DNA of 64,000 nt. Source: Mycobacterium sp. E3198. Lineage in GTDB: Bacteria > Actinomycetota > Actinomycetes > Mycobacteriales > Mycobacteriaceae. Under the pieces are notes generated by a model. That model did no database searches. It was not told where the DNA came from and was given only the letters and a program-made list of their open reading frames with translations. The stretch spans positions 1-64,000 of the forward strand of contig NZ_LZIS01000260.1 of NCBI RefSeq assembly GCF_001667015.1. The letters are read 5' to 3'. Positions 1-8,748 of the stretch are shown piece after piece. Position 1 is the first letter of the stretch, and the number at the start of each line of letters is the position of its first letter. The position numbers and the translations under genes are program-made.

Positions 1-333
1 CTGGGCCACCCTCGGCGTCACGTCGACGTTGACCGTCGCCAGCGCCCACGTGCCGTCGTCCTGGACGGCCATGTCGGACAGAGTCTCGAGGATTTGCACG
101 CAGGCGTCGCTGCGCGGCGACCACAGCAGCACCACGACCGGGACCTCGTCGGACCGGACGATAACTTGTTCTTCGAAATTGGCCTCGGTGACCTCCGTGC
201 CACCCGGCGTGGGAGGCGCCGCCGGGCCGCCCGGGCCGGCGGCAGAAGCGTTCTGCTGGGCTCGCTGCTTGAGGCCGGACAGGTCGACCGCACCGGCAAG
301 TGCGGGCCCGATCGAGGGTCGCGGACGCGTCAC
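1..333 (-). CDS. Thioredoxin-domain protein (YbbN/CnoX-like), 5' part, cut by window edge
   Basis: The first 111 codons of a gene that continues past the left edge. It starts at a GTG (protein begins MTRPRPSIGPALAG); the nearby upstream ATG is out of frame and stops after six codons. An Ala/Gly/Pro-rich linker (about residues 28-45) precedes a thioredoxin fold starting near residue 47. The usual WCxxC active site is degenerate: the equivalent stretch reads LLWSPRSDAC, so the first cysteine is missing and only one remains. That is typical of the YbbN/CnoX family, which joins a redox-poor thioredoxin domain to TPR repeats and acts as a holdase chaperone. The TPR part would lie outside the window. 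Position beside fadA4 matches M. tuberculosis Rv1324. Function is inferred from family and synteny. Confidence 0.85.
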   Translation of the reverse strand, partial: MTRPRPSIGPALAGAVDLSGLKQRAQQNASAAGPGGPAAPPTPGGTEVTEANFEEQVIVRSDEVPVVVLLWSPRSDACVQILETLSDMAVQDDGTWALATVNVDVTPRVAQ

Positions 334-466
334 GCCGTCAAGTTTGTCATGCGCTCCGGACACCCAGCCACCCGGTCGCGGCGCCGCACTAGCGGCCCTG
401 ATCGGCCATTATGACCAAGGTCACAAACTTTCGCCCCCAGCTAACTCCAGCAACGCCGGCGGGGGG

Positions 467-1648
467 CTAACCCGCCCGCAGGATCAGCGCGTCCCCCTGG
501 CCGCCGGCCCCGCAGAGGGCCGCGACGCCGTAGCCGGAACCGCGCCGCGCCAATTCCAGGGCCACGTGCAAAGTGATCCTGGCGCCCGACATGCCGATCG
601 GGTGACCGACCGCGATCGCGCCGCCGTTGACGTTGACGATCTCGGGATCGACACCCAGTTCGCGGGTCGAGGCCAGGGCCACCGCGGCAAACGCCTCGTT
701 GATCTCCACGACGTCTAGTTGGTCGACGGCGATGCCCTCGCGGCCGAGCGCTTTCTTGATCGCGTTGGCCGGCTGGGACTGCAGCGTCGAATCCGGTCCG
801 GCCACCACCCCGTGCGCGCCGATCTCCGCCAGCCAGGAAAGCCCGAGTTCCTGCGCTTTCGCCTTGTTCATCACCACGACCGCGGCCGCGCCGTCGGAAA
901 TCTGCGACGCCGAGCCGGCCGTGATGGTGCCGTCGCGGCGAAACGCCGGCTTGAGGCCGGCCAGGGACTCCGCGGTGGTGTTGGCGCGGATCCCCTCGTC
1001 CTCGCTGAACTGCAACGGATCACCCTTGCGCTGCGGGATATTGACCGGCACCACCTCGTCGGCAAAGACACCGTCCTTCCACGCCGCGGCCGCCTTCTGG
1101 TGGGACCGTGCAGCAAATTCGTCCTGCTCGGCCCGGGTGAACTTGTCGACGTCGTTGCGCTGCTCGGTGAGCGCGCCCATCGGCTGGTCGGTGAACACGT
1201 CGTGCAGGCCGTCGTAAGCCATGTGGTCCAGCACCGTGACGTCGCCGTACTTGTAGCCCGCCCGGCTGTCCATCAGCAGGTGGGGCGCCTTCGTCATCGA
1301 CTCCTGGCCGCCGGCCACCACCACGTCGAACTCCCCGGCGCGAATGAGCTGGTCAGCCAGCGCGATGGAGTCGATGCCGGACAGGCACATCTTGTTGATG
1401 GTCAGCGAGGGAACGTCCCAGCCGATGCCCGCCGCGACCGCCGCCTGACGCGCCGGCATCTGACCGGCCCCGGCCGTCAGCACCTGGCCCATGATCACGT
1501 ACTCGACCGCCGAGGCCGGGAGCTTCGCCTTCTCCAGCGCCCCGGCGATCGCGATCGCGCCCAGGTCGCTCGCCGAAAAATCCTTCAGCGAGCCCATCAG
1601 CTTCCCGATGGGCGTCCGCGCCCCAGCAACTATTACCGACGTCGTCAT
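467..1648 (-). CDS. fadA4: Acetyl-CoA acetyltransferase (thiolase)
   Basis: A 393-residue biosynthetic-type thiolase that reversibly condenses two acetyl-CoA to acetoacetyl-CoA, or cleaves 3-ketoacyl-CoA. The catalytic set is visible: nucleophile Cys88 in INKMCLSG, His349 in [11 protein letters not shown] and Cys379 in [10 protein letters not shown] near the C terminus. Length is normal for the family. It is transcribed away from the methylmalonyl-CoA epimerase, with about 80 bp between the starts, so the two genes share a divergent promoter region. An AGGAGGTACTC-type Shine-Dalgarno lies just upstream of the ATG. The symbol follows the syntenic M. tuberculosis gene Rv1323. Chain-length preference cannot be read from sequence. 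Confidence 0.95.
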   Translation of the reverse strand: MTTSVIVAGARTPIGKLMGSLKDFSASDLGAIAIAGALEKAKLPASAVEYVIMGQVLTAGAGQMPARQAAVAAGIGWDVPSLTINKMCLSGIDSIALADQLIRAGEFDVVVAGGQESMTKAPHLLMDSRAGYKYGDVTVLDHMAYDGLHDVFTDQPMGALTEQRNDVDKFTRAEQDEFAARSHQKAAAAWKDGVFADEVVPVNIPQRKGDPLQFSEDEGIRANTTAESLAGLKPAFRRDGTITAGSASQISDGAAAVVVMNKAKAQELGLSWLAEIGAHGVVAGPDSTLQSQPANAIKKALGREGIAVDQLDVVEINEAFAAVALASTRELGVDPEIVNVNGGAIAVGHPIGMSGARITLHVALELARRGSGYGVAALCGAGGQGDALILRAG

Positions 1649-1729
1649 GAGTACCTCCTAAGCGTGCCCGGACGGCCGATTCGGCATCCTGGAGAAGCGC
1701 AATCTTTGCCGTCAGGTTACCGTTACGTG

Positions 1730-2185
1730 ATGACGACCGATCAAGTTGACGCCCGTCACCTCCTGGCCACCTCCTTGGTGACCGGCCTGGATCACGTCGG
1801 CATCGCGGTCGCCGACCTGGACGCCGCAATCACCTGGTACCACGACCACCTCGGCATGATCCTGGTGCACGAGGAAGTCAACGACGACCAGGGCATTCGC
1901 GAGGCGATGCTGGCCGTCCCCGGGACCACCGCCCAGCTCCAGCTGATGGCCCCGCTCGACGACTCGTCGACGATCGCGAAGTTCATGGAGAAGCGCGGAC
2001 CGGGCATCCAACAGATGGCCGTTCGGGTCAGCGATCTCGACACCATCTGCGAGCAGCTGCGTGAGCAGGGCGTGCGACTCGTCTACGAGGCGCCCCGCCG
2101 CGGCACAGCAAACTCGCGGATCAACTTCATCCATCCCAAGGACGCCGGCGGGGTCCTGATCGAGTTGGTCGAGCCGGCCTCTTAA
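1730..2185 (+). CDS. mce: Methylmalonyl-CoA epimerase
   Basis: A 151-residue protein of the vicinal oxygen chelate (VOC) fold that interconverts (2R)- and (2S)-methylmalonyl-CoA. It links propionyl-CoA carboxylation to the B12-dependent mutase and, in mycobacteria, supplies methyl-branched lipid precursors. Two paired beta-alpha-beta modules are seen, starting at GLDHVGIAVADLD and GIQQMAVRVSDLD. Likely metal ligands are the His of LDHVG, a Gln in AQLQLMAP and the Glu of VLIELVEP. In the second module the His-His found in many epimerases reads Gln-Gln. The ATG at 1730 is preferred; an in-frame GTG directly precedes it. The open frame extends far upstream but overlaps fadA4 antisense and is not coding. 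Synteny supports Rv1322A. The cobalamin adenosyltransferase at 17654 would serve the next step of the same pathway. Confidence 0.9.
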   Translation: MTTDQVDARHLLATSLVTGLDHVGIAVADLDAAITWYHDHLGMILVHEEVNDDQGIREAMLAVPGTTAQLQLMAPLDDSSTIAKFMEKRGPGIQQMAVRVSDLDTICEQLREQGVRLVYEAPRRGTANSRINFIHPKDAGGVLIELVEPAS

Positions 2186-2194
2186 GCGCGGCAG

Positions 2195-2488
2195 TCAAGA
2201 CCACTTTCGGGTGGGCCCGCGAGTTGCGCGGTTGGCCCAGCACGGCGTGTGCCAATGCCGCCGGTCATCGGCGCCCTGCGGACCTTCGGTGGGCCACACC
2301 ACCAGATGTGCCGTGCCGGAAGCGATTTCGTGATCACAACCGGGGCAGCGATAGGTCTTGACCGCCCGGGCCGCGGCGACGGGGCGCACTTCGTATTCGT
2401 AGCCGTCGGGCCCCGTCTCCACCCGGTGCGGAACCGGCGGGAGCGACACCGGGCGCTGCCGGCGGGGCGGTGGGCGGCGCCGAGGCAT
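2195..2488 (-). CDS. Small basic zinc-ribbon-like protein, function unknown
   Basis: A 97-residue protein with a very basic Arg/Pro-rich N terminus (MPRRRPPPRRQRPVSLPPVP), then a compact domain carrying a YRCPGCDHEI Cys-x2-Cys knuckle and a later HWHTPCW, which together could bind one zinc ion. Some automatic annotations call this family an ATP/GTP-binding protein, but no P-loop is visible. It lies 23 bp downstream of nucS on the same strand, so the two are probably co-transcribed, and the pairing is also found in M. tuberculosis (Rv1321-Rv1322). A role in DNA handling beside NucS is a guess from context only. Confidence 0.8.
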   Translation of the reverse strand: MPRRRPPPRRQRPVSLPPVPHRVETGPDGYEYEVRPVAAARAVKTYRCPGCDHEIASGTAHLVVWPTEGPQGADDRRHWHTPCWANRATRGPTRKWS

Positions 2489-2511
2489 GTCCGACAGTCT
2501 AGTTGGGTACG

Positions 2512-3183
2512 TCAGAACAGCCGGTACTCGTCGCTGTCCATGCCGCGCATCTTGTCGTAATCGAGCGTGACGCAACGGATCCCGCGGTCGACGGCCAGCG
2601 TGCGCGCCTGCGGTTTGATCTGCTGAGCGGCGAAGATTCCCTTGACCGGCGCCAATACGCTGTCGCGGTTGAGCAACTCGAGGTAGCGGGTGAGCTGCTC
2701 CACGCCGTCGATCTCGCCGCGGCGCTTGATTTCCACCGCGACGGAACCCCCGCGCTCGTCGCGACAGAGCAGATCCACGGGACCGATCGCCGTCATGTAC
2801 TCGCGGCGCACCAACGTGTATCCCTCGCCCAGCAACTGGACGTGCTCGGCGAGCAACGCCTGCAGGTGCGCCTCGACGCCGTCCTTCACCAAGCCGGGGT
2901 CGACGCCCAGATCGTGGCTGGAGTCGTGCTCGATCTCCTCGACGGTGATGCGCAGCTGCTCGCCCGCCTTGTTCTCCACCACCCACAGCGGCACGTCCCC
3001 ACCGAGTTCTTCGGTCAACCAGCATGGCGGGCTCATCCAGTTCAACGGCTTGTAGGCGCGGTCGTCGGCGTGCACGCTGACCGACCCGTCGGCCTTGAAC
3101 AGCAGCAGCCGACGCGCCGACGGGAGATGTGCGGTGAGCCGGCCGACGTAGTCGACGGTGCATTGGGCGATGACGAGGCGCAC
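2512..3183 (-). CDS. nucS: Mismatch-specific endonuclease NucS/EndoMS
   Basis: This 223-residue enzyme is the actinobacterial replacement for MutS-MutL: it cuts both strands at mismatched bases, and its loss in mycobacteria gives a mutator phenotype. An N-terminal DNA-binding domain (about residues 1-110) is followed by a RecB-like nuclease domain. The nuclease motif is intact: Asp137 in GPVDLL, then Glu151 and Lys153 in [10 protein letters not shown], with QLTRYLE downstream. The short C-terminal tail ends EYRLF, resembling the sliding-clamp-binding tail described for NucS. The GTG start ([14 protein letters not shown]) gives the length typical for mycobacteria. The reading frame stays open far upstream, but that part is antisense to the cyclase gene and is not used. 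Confidence 0.95.
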   Translation of the reverse strand: MRLVIAQCTVDYVGRLTAHLPSARRLLLFKADGSVSVHADDRAYKPLNWMSPPCWLTEELGGDVPLWVVENKAGEQLRITVEEIEHDSSHDLGVDPGLVKDGVEAHLQALLAEHVQLLGEGYTLVRREYMTAIGPVDLLCRDERGGSVAVEIKRRGEIDGVEQLTRYLELLNRDSVLAPVKGIFAAQQIKPQARTLAVDRGIRCVTLDYDKMRGMDSDEYRLF

Positions 3184-3228
3184 CCGACTCACCTTAGAGC
3201 GAGCCGCACAAATTAGGCTTGCGCCACG

Positions 3229-4854
3229 ATGTTGGCCGAAAAGAGCGTGGCACAACGTATCGGCCGGGTGCTCGAGCGGGTTACCCGGCAGAGCGGGCGC
3301 CTGCCCGAAACGCCCGCGTACGGGTCGTTGCTCCTCGGGCGGGTGTCGGAAAGCCAGCGGCGTCGCCGCATCCGCATCCAGGTCATCATGACCGTGCTGG
3401 TCCTCGGGGCGAACCTGATCGGTATCGCCGCGGTGTTGCTGATCGTGGCGGTGGCGGTTCCCGAACCGAGCGTGTTCGAGGACGCACCGGCGTGGCTCAC
3501 GTTCGGGGTCGTGCCGGCCTACATCGCGCTGGCCTTGGCGGTGGGCACCTATTGGATCACGCGGCGGACCGTCCTCGCGTTGCGCTGGGCGATCGACGAG
3601 CGCGCCCCGACCAGCGACGACGAGCGCAACACCTTTCTGGCCCCGTGGCGCATCGCCGCGTTCGACCTCATCCTCTGGGGCATCGGGACGGTCGTGCTGA
3701 CCACCCTGTACGGCCTCATCAACACGTTGTTCATCCCGCGGTTCTCCGTCGCGGTCGGTTTCGGTGGGGTCCTGGTGGCCACGGGCAGCTATCTGCTGGC
3801 CGAGTTCGCGCTGCGACCGGTGGCCGCCCAGGCGCTCGAGGCGGGGCCTCCGCCGCGGCGGTTGTCGTCGGGCATCATGGGCCGGACCATGGTGGTCTGG
3901 TTCCTGGGTTCGGGCGTGCCAGTCATCGGCATCGGTCTGCTGGCCATGTTCGAGATCTTGCTGCGGAATCTGACCCAAACCCAGTTCGCCGTCGGCGTGC
4001 TCATCCTGTGCGTCGCCACGCTGATCTTCGGTTGCGCCTTGATGTGGATCCTGGCCTGGCTGACCGCGACACCGGTGCGGGTGGTGCGCGCGGCGCTGCG
4101 CCGCGTCGAGCAGGGCAACCTGCGCGGCGACCTGGTGGTGTTCGACGGCACCGAGCTCGGCGAGCTGCAGCGGGGTTTCAACGCGATGGTCGACGGTCTG
4201 CGCGAGCGTGAGCGCGTGCGCGACCTTTTCGGCCGGCACGTCGGCCGGGAGGTCGCGCTGGCCGCCGAACGCGAGCGACCGAAACTGGGCGGCGAAGAAC
4301 GCCATGTCGCGGTCGTCTTCATCGATATCGTCGGCTCCACGCAATTGGTGACCACTCAACCGCCGACCCAGGTCGTCGAAGTGCTCAACCGGTTTTTCGC
4401 GATCGTCGTCGAGGAAGTGGACCGCCATCGCGGCCTGGTCAACAAGTTCGAGGGCGACGCCTCGTTGGCCATCTTCGGGGCCCCGAACCACCTGGACTCG
4501 CCCGAAAACGAGGCGCTGGCCGCGGCGCGCCGCATTGCCGAACGGCTCGCCGGCGAGATGTGTGAGCTCGACGCCGGCATCGGCGTGGCGGCCGGCCAGG
4601 TCGTCGCCGGCAACGTGGGCGCCAAGGAACGGTTCGAATACACCGTCATCGGCGAGCCGGTCAACGAGGCGGCGCGGCTGTGCGAACTGGCCAAGTCGCG
4701 CCCGGGCAAATTGCTTGCGACCGCAGGGGCGCTCGAGGGCGCCAGCGAAGAAGAGTGTGCCCGTTGGTCTTTGGGCGACACCGTGACCCTTCGCGGGCAC
4801 GAGCGCCCCACCCGGCTGGCCTGCCCGGTCGAGGCCGCCCGCTCCGATCGCTAA
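3229..4854 (+). CDS. Membrane-anchored class III adenylate cyclase with HAMP domain
   Basis: A 541-residue membrane cyclase of the Rv1318c/Rv1319c/Rv1320c group that makes cAMP from ATP. About six transmembrane helices (roughly residues 45-280) lead into a HAMP linker (about 275-330) and a cytoplasmic cyclase domain (about 355-530). Both metal-binding aspartates are present ([10 protein letters not shown] and [14 protein letters not shown]), as is the lysine before the second one (NKFEGD). The transition-state Asn and Arg lie in EPVNEAARL. The purine-specifying position reads Thr (YTVIG), as in many bacterial adenylate cyclases. M. tuberculosis has three tandem copies at this place; here there is one. 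It is divergent from nucS across 45 bp. The signal sensed by the membrane part is unknown. Confidence 0.92.
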   Translation: MLAEKSVAQRIGRVLERVTRQSGRLPETPAYGSLLLGRVSESQRRRRIRIQVIMTVLVLGANLIGIAAVLLIVAVAVPEPSVFEDAPAWLTFGVVPAYIALALAVGTYWITRRTVLALRWAIDERAPTSDDERNTFLAPWRIAAFDLILWGIGTVVLTTLYGLINTLFIPRFSVAVGFGGVLVATGSYLLAEFALRPVAAQALEAGPPPRRLSSGIMGRTMVVWFLGSGVPVIGIGLLAMFEILLRNLTQTQFAVGVLILCVATLIFGCALMWILAWLTATPVRVVRAALRRVEQGNLRGDLVVFDGTELGELQRGFNAMVDGLRERERVRDLFGRHVGREVALAAERERPKLGGEERHVAVVFIDIVGSTQLVTTQPPTQVVEVLNRFFAIVVEEVDRHRGLVNKFEGDASLAIFGAPNHLDSPENEALAAARRIAERLAGEMCELDAGIGVAAGQVVAGNVGAKERFEYTVIGEPVNEAARLCELAKSRPGKLLATAGALEGASEEECARWSLGDTVTLRGHERPTRLACPVEAARSDR

Positions 4855-5004
4855 TCCGCGCTGACAACGCCCGTGGTCAACGCCGATGAGCGTGGTCGAT
4901 AGAAATCCCTTATCGGACAATAGAAGACGTGCCTTGACGGCAAGGTAGCACCCCACAAATAGTGGCGGCGGGACGGAGCTCCGCCCGCGGGAGAAGGGTG
5001 CATC

Positions 5005-6396
5005 GTGACAAGCGTTGGCTTGCTGGACCGTTCGAGAATCGTTGCCCGACCCGGATGGAGCCGCTGGCTGGTTCCGCCGGCCGCGCTATCCATCCACCTC
5101 GCCATCGGATCGGTCTACGCCTGGAGCGTCTTCAAGATCCCGCTGGAGAAGTCGCTGCACGTCTCCGGAACCGCGAGCGCGATGCCGTTCACCATCGCCA
5201 TTGTGGCGCTGGGCCTTTCGGCCGCGGCGTTCGGCACGCGCGTCGACCACTACGGGCCGCGCTGGGCCATGGTCGTCGCCACCGTGTGCTTCTGCAGCGG
5301 GCTGCTCATCGCGGGTTTCGGAGTTTCCGTCCGCCAGTACTGGCTCGTTGTGGTGGGCTACGGGGTCGTCGGAGGGGTCGGCCTCGGTATCGGCTACATC
5401 TCGCCGGTATCCACGTTGATCAAGTGGTTCCCCGATCGCCCGGGAATGGCGACCGGCCTGGCGATCATGGGCTTCGGCGGCGGAGCACTGATCGCGTCGC
5501 CGTGGACCAACAGCCTGCTCGACGCGTTCGGCCGCACCAGCACCGCCGGCGTCGCGCGGACCTTCCTGGTGACGGGCGCCAGCTACGCCGTGTTCATGTC
5601 GATGGGGTGCCTGCTCATCCGGGTGCCGGCGCCGGGCTGGGCGCCGGCGGGCTGGATACCCAAGCCGCACAAGGCGGTTGCGCTGGTCAATACGGCCGGG
5701 GTCTCGGCGGCCAACGCGATCAAGACGCCCCAGTTCTGGCTCCTGTGGGTGGTGCTCTGCTTCAACGTGACCGCCGGCATCGGCATCCTGGAGAAGGCCG
5801 CACCGATCTACCAGGACTTCTTCCCGCGGGCGCCGCGCGCGGCCGTGCTGGCTTCGGCGGCCGCCGGGTTCGTCGCCCTGCTGTCGCTGGCCAACATGCT
5901 CGGCCGGATCGGCTGGTCCTCGCTGTCGGATGCGCTGGGCCGCAAGAACATCTATCGGCTCTACCTCGGCGGCGGCGCACTCCTCTATTTCACGCTGGTA
6001 CTGACGACGAACACCAACAAGGTCGCTTTCCTGCTGTGCACCGTGCTGATCCTGTCGTTCTACGGCGCAGGCTTCTCGACGGTTCCGGCGTATCTGCGGG
6101 ATCTGTTCGGCACCTACGAAGTCGGCGCCATCCACGGCAGGCTGCTGACGGCCTGGTCCGTCGCGGGTGTGCTGGGGCCGCTCATCGTCAACGCCATTGC
6201 CGACTCCCAGAAGACGGCCGGCAAGCACGGCCCCGACCTTTACCTCGTGTCGTTCGAGGCGATGATTGCGCTGCTGGCCGTCGGCCTGATCTGCAACGAG
6301 CTGATCAGGCCCGTGGCCGCCAGATTCCATGAGCCCGACGGCGCCGCGGTGGCGCCCGAGGCGATTCCTGACCGGCAACCGGAGAGGCAACCGTGA
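5005..6396 (+). CDS. MFS transporter of the oxalate/formate antiporter (OFA) type
   Basis: A 463-residue, 12-helix major facilitator. The first membrane segment ([19 protein letters not shown]) is a hallmark of the OFA subfamily, and [18 protein letters not shown] and the loop [17 protein letters not shown] also fit that group. The usual MFS loop between helices 2 and 3 reads [12 protein letters not shown]. It starts at a GTG with a good Shine-Dalgarno (GGGAGAAGGG) about 8 bp upstream. The stop overlaps the GTG of a 41-residue membrane protein, so the two are translationally coupled. OFA members carry oxalate, formate, lactate or pyruvate; the substrate here cannot be decided from sequence. 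Confidence 0.88.
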   Translation: MTSVGLLDRSRIVARPGWSRWLVPPAALSIHLAIGSVYAWSVFKIPLEKSLHVSGTASAMPFTIAIVALGLSAAAFGTRVDHYGPRWAMVVATVCFCSGLLIAGFGVSVRQYWLVVVGYGVVGGVGLGIGYISPVSTLIKWFPDRPGMATGLAIMGFGGGALIASPWTNSLLDAFGRTSTAGVARTFLVTGASYAVFMSMGCLLIRVPAPGWAPAGWIPKPHKAVALVNTAGVSAANAIKTPQFWLLWVVLCFNVTAGIGILEKAAPIYQDFFPRAPRAAVLASAAAGFVALLSLANMLGRIGWSSLSDALGRKNIYRLYLGGGALLYFTLVLTTNTNKVAFLLCTVLILSFYGAGFSTVPAYLRDLFGTYEVGAIHGRLLTAWSVAGVLGPLIVNAIADSQKTAGKHGPDLYLVSFEAMIALLAVGLICNELIRPVAARFHEPDGAAVAPEAIPDRQPERQP

Positions 6397-6518
6397 CGAA
6401 CCCGACGACGGCGGTCCGCCCCGCCCCCATCGCGCTGACCTGGCTGTGGGTGGCCCTGCCCTTCGCTTACGGCGTCTGGCAACTCTTTTCGAAGATCACC
6501 CAGTTGTTCGGCGCCTGA
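6393..6518 (+). CDS. Small membrane protein partner of the OFA transporter
   Basis: A 41-residue protein (begins [20 protein letters not shown]) with one hydrophobic helix, about residues 13-38, and a short polar N terminus. Its GTG overlaps the transporter stop in a GTGA junction, the arrangement seen for the MFS small-subunit proteins that accompany OFA transporters. It probably associates with or stabilises the transporter; this is inferred from the pairing. Its last 52 bp overlap, on the opposite strand, the 3' end of the next MFS gene. Confidence 0.75.
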   Translation: MTNPTTAVRPAPIALTWLWVALPFAYGVWQLFSKITQLFGA

Positions 6519-7708
6519 GGGATCGGGGACCCTTCCCGCACCAACAGCGCCACCAGTAATGACGCGGCCAGCAGCAACGCGCCCACGAACCACGCCGTCG
6601 CCGGCCAGCCGCCGGCCGCGTAAACGATGCCGCCGAACACGCCGGCCACCGAACCGCCCAGGTAGTAGCTGAATAGGTACAGCGCGGACGCCTCGGCGCG
6701 ATCCCGGTGCGCCGCGGCGCCCACCCAGCCGCTGGCCACCGTGTGCGCGGCGAAGAAACCGCCGGTGAACAACGCGACGCCGAGAACGATCGCGACCAGC
6801 GCGTGCGGGATGGTCAACAGCAATCCGGCCACCGTGATCGGCAAGGCACCCCCGAGCACGAGCGCGCGTCCCCTGCGGTCCGCCAGCCGGCCCGCCCCAA
6901 TGGATGTCCAGGTGCCCACCAGATACAGGACGAACAACAGCCCGACGACCGAGGAGGCCAGCCCGAATGGCTGGGCGGTCAGCCGGTACCCCAGGTAGTT
7001 GTATACGGTGACGAATCCGCCCATCAGCGCGAAGCCCAGCGCAAAGAGCTTCAGCAGCACGGGGTTTCGCAGGTGAGCCGCCAGGTTGCACGCCGTGGCC
7101 CGCGCGCCCGCCGCCCTCGGGGTGAAAAACTGCGACCGGGGCACCACGACGGCGAAGACGACCGTGCCGGCCAGCGTGGCCAACGAACACACCAGCAGCG
7201 CCACCCGCCAAGTGCTGACGTCGACGACCAGGGCCGGGACGATCCGGCCGGCCAGCCCACCCACCGTGGTCCCGGCGATGTACCGTCCCATCGCCGACCC
7301 GAGCGACGACGCGTGGACTTCCTCGGCGAGAAATGCCATCGCGACGGCGGGGATCCCGGCGAGCGCGACGCCTTGCAGCGCCCGTCCGGCGAGCAGGACG
7401 CCGAGCGACGGGCTGAAGGGCAACAACAAACCGATGACGGTCGAGGCCACCCCGGATGTCAGCATCACCGGCACGCGCCCATAGCGCTCGGAAAGCACGC
7501 TCGCGGGAACGACGGACAGCGCGAGCATGCCCGTCGTCAGCGAGACCGCGAGCGCCGCGGTGGCCGGGGTGATCCGGTAGTACGCCGACAGCGCGGGCAG
7601 CAGCGCCTGCGTGCAGTACATCGCGGCGAAGCTGGCCAGGCCGGCGCCGTACAGCGCCGCGGTCACGCGCCGATACCCGCGGCTTCCGGCTTGGTGAGCG
7701 ATAGGCAT
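6467..7708 (-). CDS. MFS exporter, AraJ/YnfM-like
   Basis: A 413-residue, 12-helix major facilitator. The helix 2-3 loop reads SVVPASVLSERYGRVPVM, and RLADRRGRALVLGG is the matching loop in the second half. The family includes YnfM-like and drug/sugar efflux carriers. The ATG giving MPIAHQAGSRGYRRVTAALY is chosen as the first sensible start; longer forms would run into the divergent LysR gene. The two genes face each other's promoters across about 90 bp of AT-richer sequence, so the LysR protein is the likely regulator of this exporter. Substrate unknown. Its 3' end overlaps the small OFA partner gene head to head by 52 bp. Confidence 0.85.
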   Translation of the reverse strand: MPIAHQAGSRGYRRVTAALYGAGLASFAAMYCTQALLPALSAYYRITPATAALAVSLTTGMLALSVVPASVLSERYGRVPVMLTSGVASTVIGLLLPFSPSLGVLLAGRALQGVALAGIPAVAMAFLAEEVHASSLGSAMGRYIAGTTVGGLAGRIVPALVVDVSTWRVALLVCSLATLAGTVVFAVVVPRSQFFTPRAAGARATACNLAAHLRNPVLLKLFALGFALMGGFVTVYNYLGYRLTAQPFGLASSVVGLLFVLYLVGTWTSIGAGRLADRRGRALVLGGALPITVAGLLLTIPHALVAIVLGVALFTGGFFAAHTVASGWVGAAAHRDRAEASALYLFSYYLGGSVAGVFGGIVYAAGGWPATAWFVGALLLAASLLVALLVREGSPIPQAPNNWVIFEKSCQTP

Positions 7709-7798
7709 GGCGATAATGCTCGGCCCTGGGGCATAGGAAAGGAAATGAATTAATTGCTGGATTATGATGCAAAAGCCGAATAAGCGGAGGTGACAGGC

Positions 7799-8683
7799 GT
7801 GCCCGAGGGCGACTACGAGTGGTTCGTCACACTCGCCGAACTGCAAAACGTCACGGCCGCGGCCGGACAGTTGCACATCGCGCAGCCGACGCTCACCCGG
7901 ATGCTGGCGCGCCTGGAACGGCAACTGGGGGTCGCGCTGTTCGATCGCCGCGGCAAACGACTCGCGCTGAACACCTACGGCCGCATCTTCTACGAGCACG
8001 CGCGCCGGGCCCAGTCCGAGCTCGATTCGGCGCGGCGGGCGATCGACGACCTGGCCGACCCGGCCGTCGGCGAGATCCGTCTCGGCTTTCTCGGTTCGTT
8101 CGGGCCATCGGTGGTGCCGCGCTTGATTGCCGGGTTCAGGCAAACGTCACCGCGAGTGACGTTCACGCTGGACGAGGGTGCCGCCGAAGCGATCGGCGAT
8201 CTTGTGCAGTCCGGGGCGATCGACCTCGGCGTGGTTTCGCCACGACCGCGGGTGCCAAACCTGGCCTGGCGCAGCCTGTTCCGTCAGCGGCTTGGCGTCG
8301 CGTTCCCGTGCGACCACGCGCTGACGGGCGCCGCGGCGGTGTCCATGACGGATCTGGCCGGCGAGCCGTTTGTGGCTATGCGGCCCGGCTTCGGCATGCG
8401 GCGGCTGCTCGACGAGCTGTGCGCCGCCGCGCAATTTCAGCCGCGGATCGTCCTCGAGTCGGCGACCCTCACGTCGACCGCCGGCCTGGTGGCTGCCGGA
8501 CTGGGGATCAGCCTGATGCCGATCGACGGCAGCGAGCAGGCACCCGGGGTCAGCGTGCTGCCACTGGCCGACGCGGACGCCTACCGCGACGTCGGGGTGA
8601 TCTGGAATTCCGCGCGGCCATTGTCGCGCCCGGCCCGCGACTTCATCGCGTCCACGGCGGCCCTGCACCATCGGGGGCCGTAG
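7799..8683 (+). CDS. LysR-family transcriptional regulator
   Basis: A 294-residue LysR regulator. The N-terminal winged helix-turn-helix covers about residues 5-62 (NVTAAAGQLHIAQPTLTRML, then LGVALFDRRGKRLALN), followed by a linker helix and a two-lobed effector-binding domain from about residue 88. The GTG at 7799 is preferred because a GGAGG Shine-Dalgarno ends 8 bp before it; an in-frame GTG nine bases upstream overlaps that ribosome site. It is divergent from the MFS exporter, the classic arrangement for LysR control of a neighbour. The inducer is unknown. Confidence 0.9.
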   Translation: MPEGDYEWFVTLAELQNVTAAAGQLHIAQPTLTRMLARLERQLGVALFDRRGKRLALNTYGRIFYEHARRAQSELDSARRAIDDLADPAVGEIRLGFLGSFGPSVVPRLIAGFRQTSPRVTFTLDEGAAEAIGDLVQSGAIDLGVVSPRPRVPNLAWRSLFRQRLGVAFPCDHALTGAAAVSMTDLAGEPFVAMRPGFGMRRLLDELCAAAQFQPRIVLESATLTSTAGLVAAGLGISLMPIDGSEQAPGVSVLPLADADAYRDVGVIWNSARPLSRPARDFIASTAALHHRGP

Positions 8684-8748
8684 CCCAGCGACACATCGAT
8701 GTCGCTTTTCCGCCAGTTTTGTCGGCGGGCGGGTGTAACTGTGGAACC

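Noticed and set aside
29-718. Long plus-strand frame opposite the thioredoxin-like gene and fadA4
   Set aside because: Composition is that of an antisense shadow; both real genes on the minus strand have clear family motifs.
2512-4956. An 814-codon open frame on the minus strand
   Set aside because: Only the last 223 codons are NucS. The rest is the antisense of the cyclase gene, kept open by GC-rich codon use.
7790-8683. LysR start at GTG 7790
   Set aside because: It overlaps the GGAGG ribosome site; the GTG at 7799 has correct spacing.
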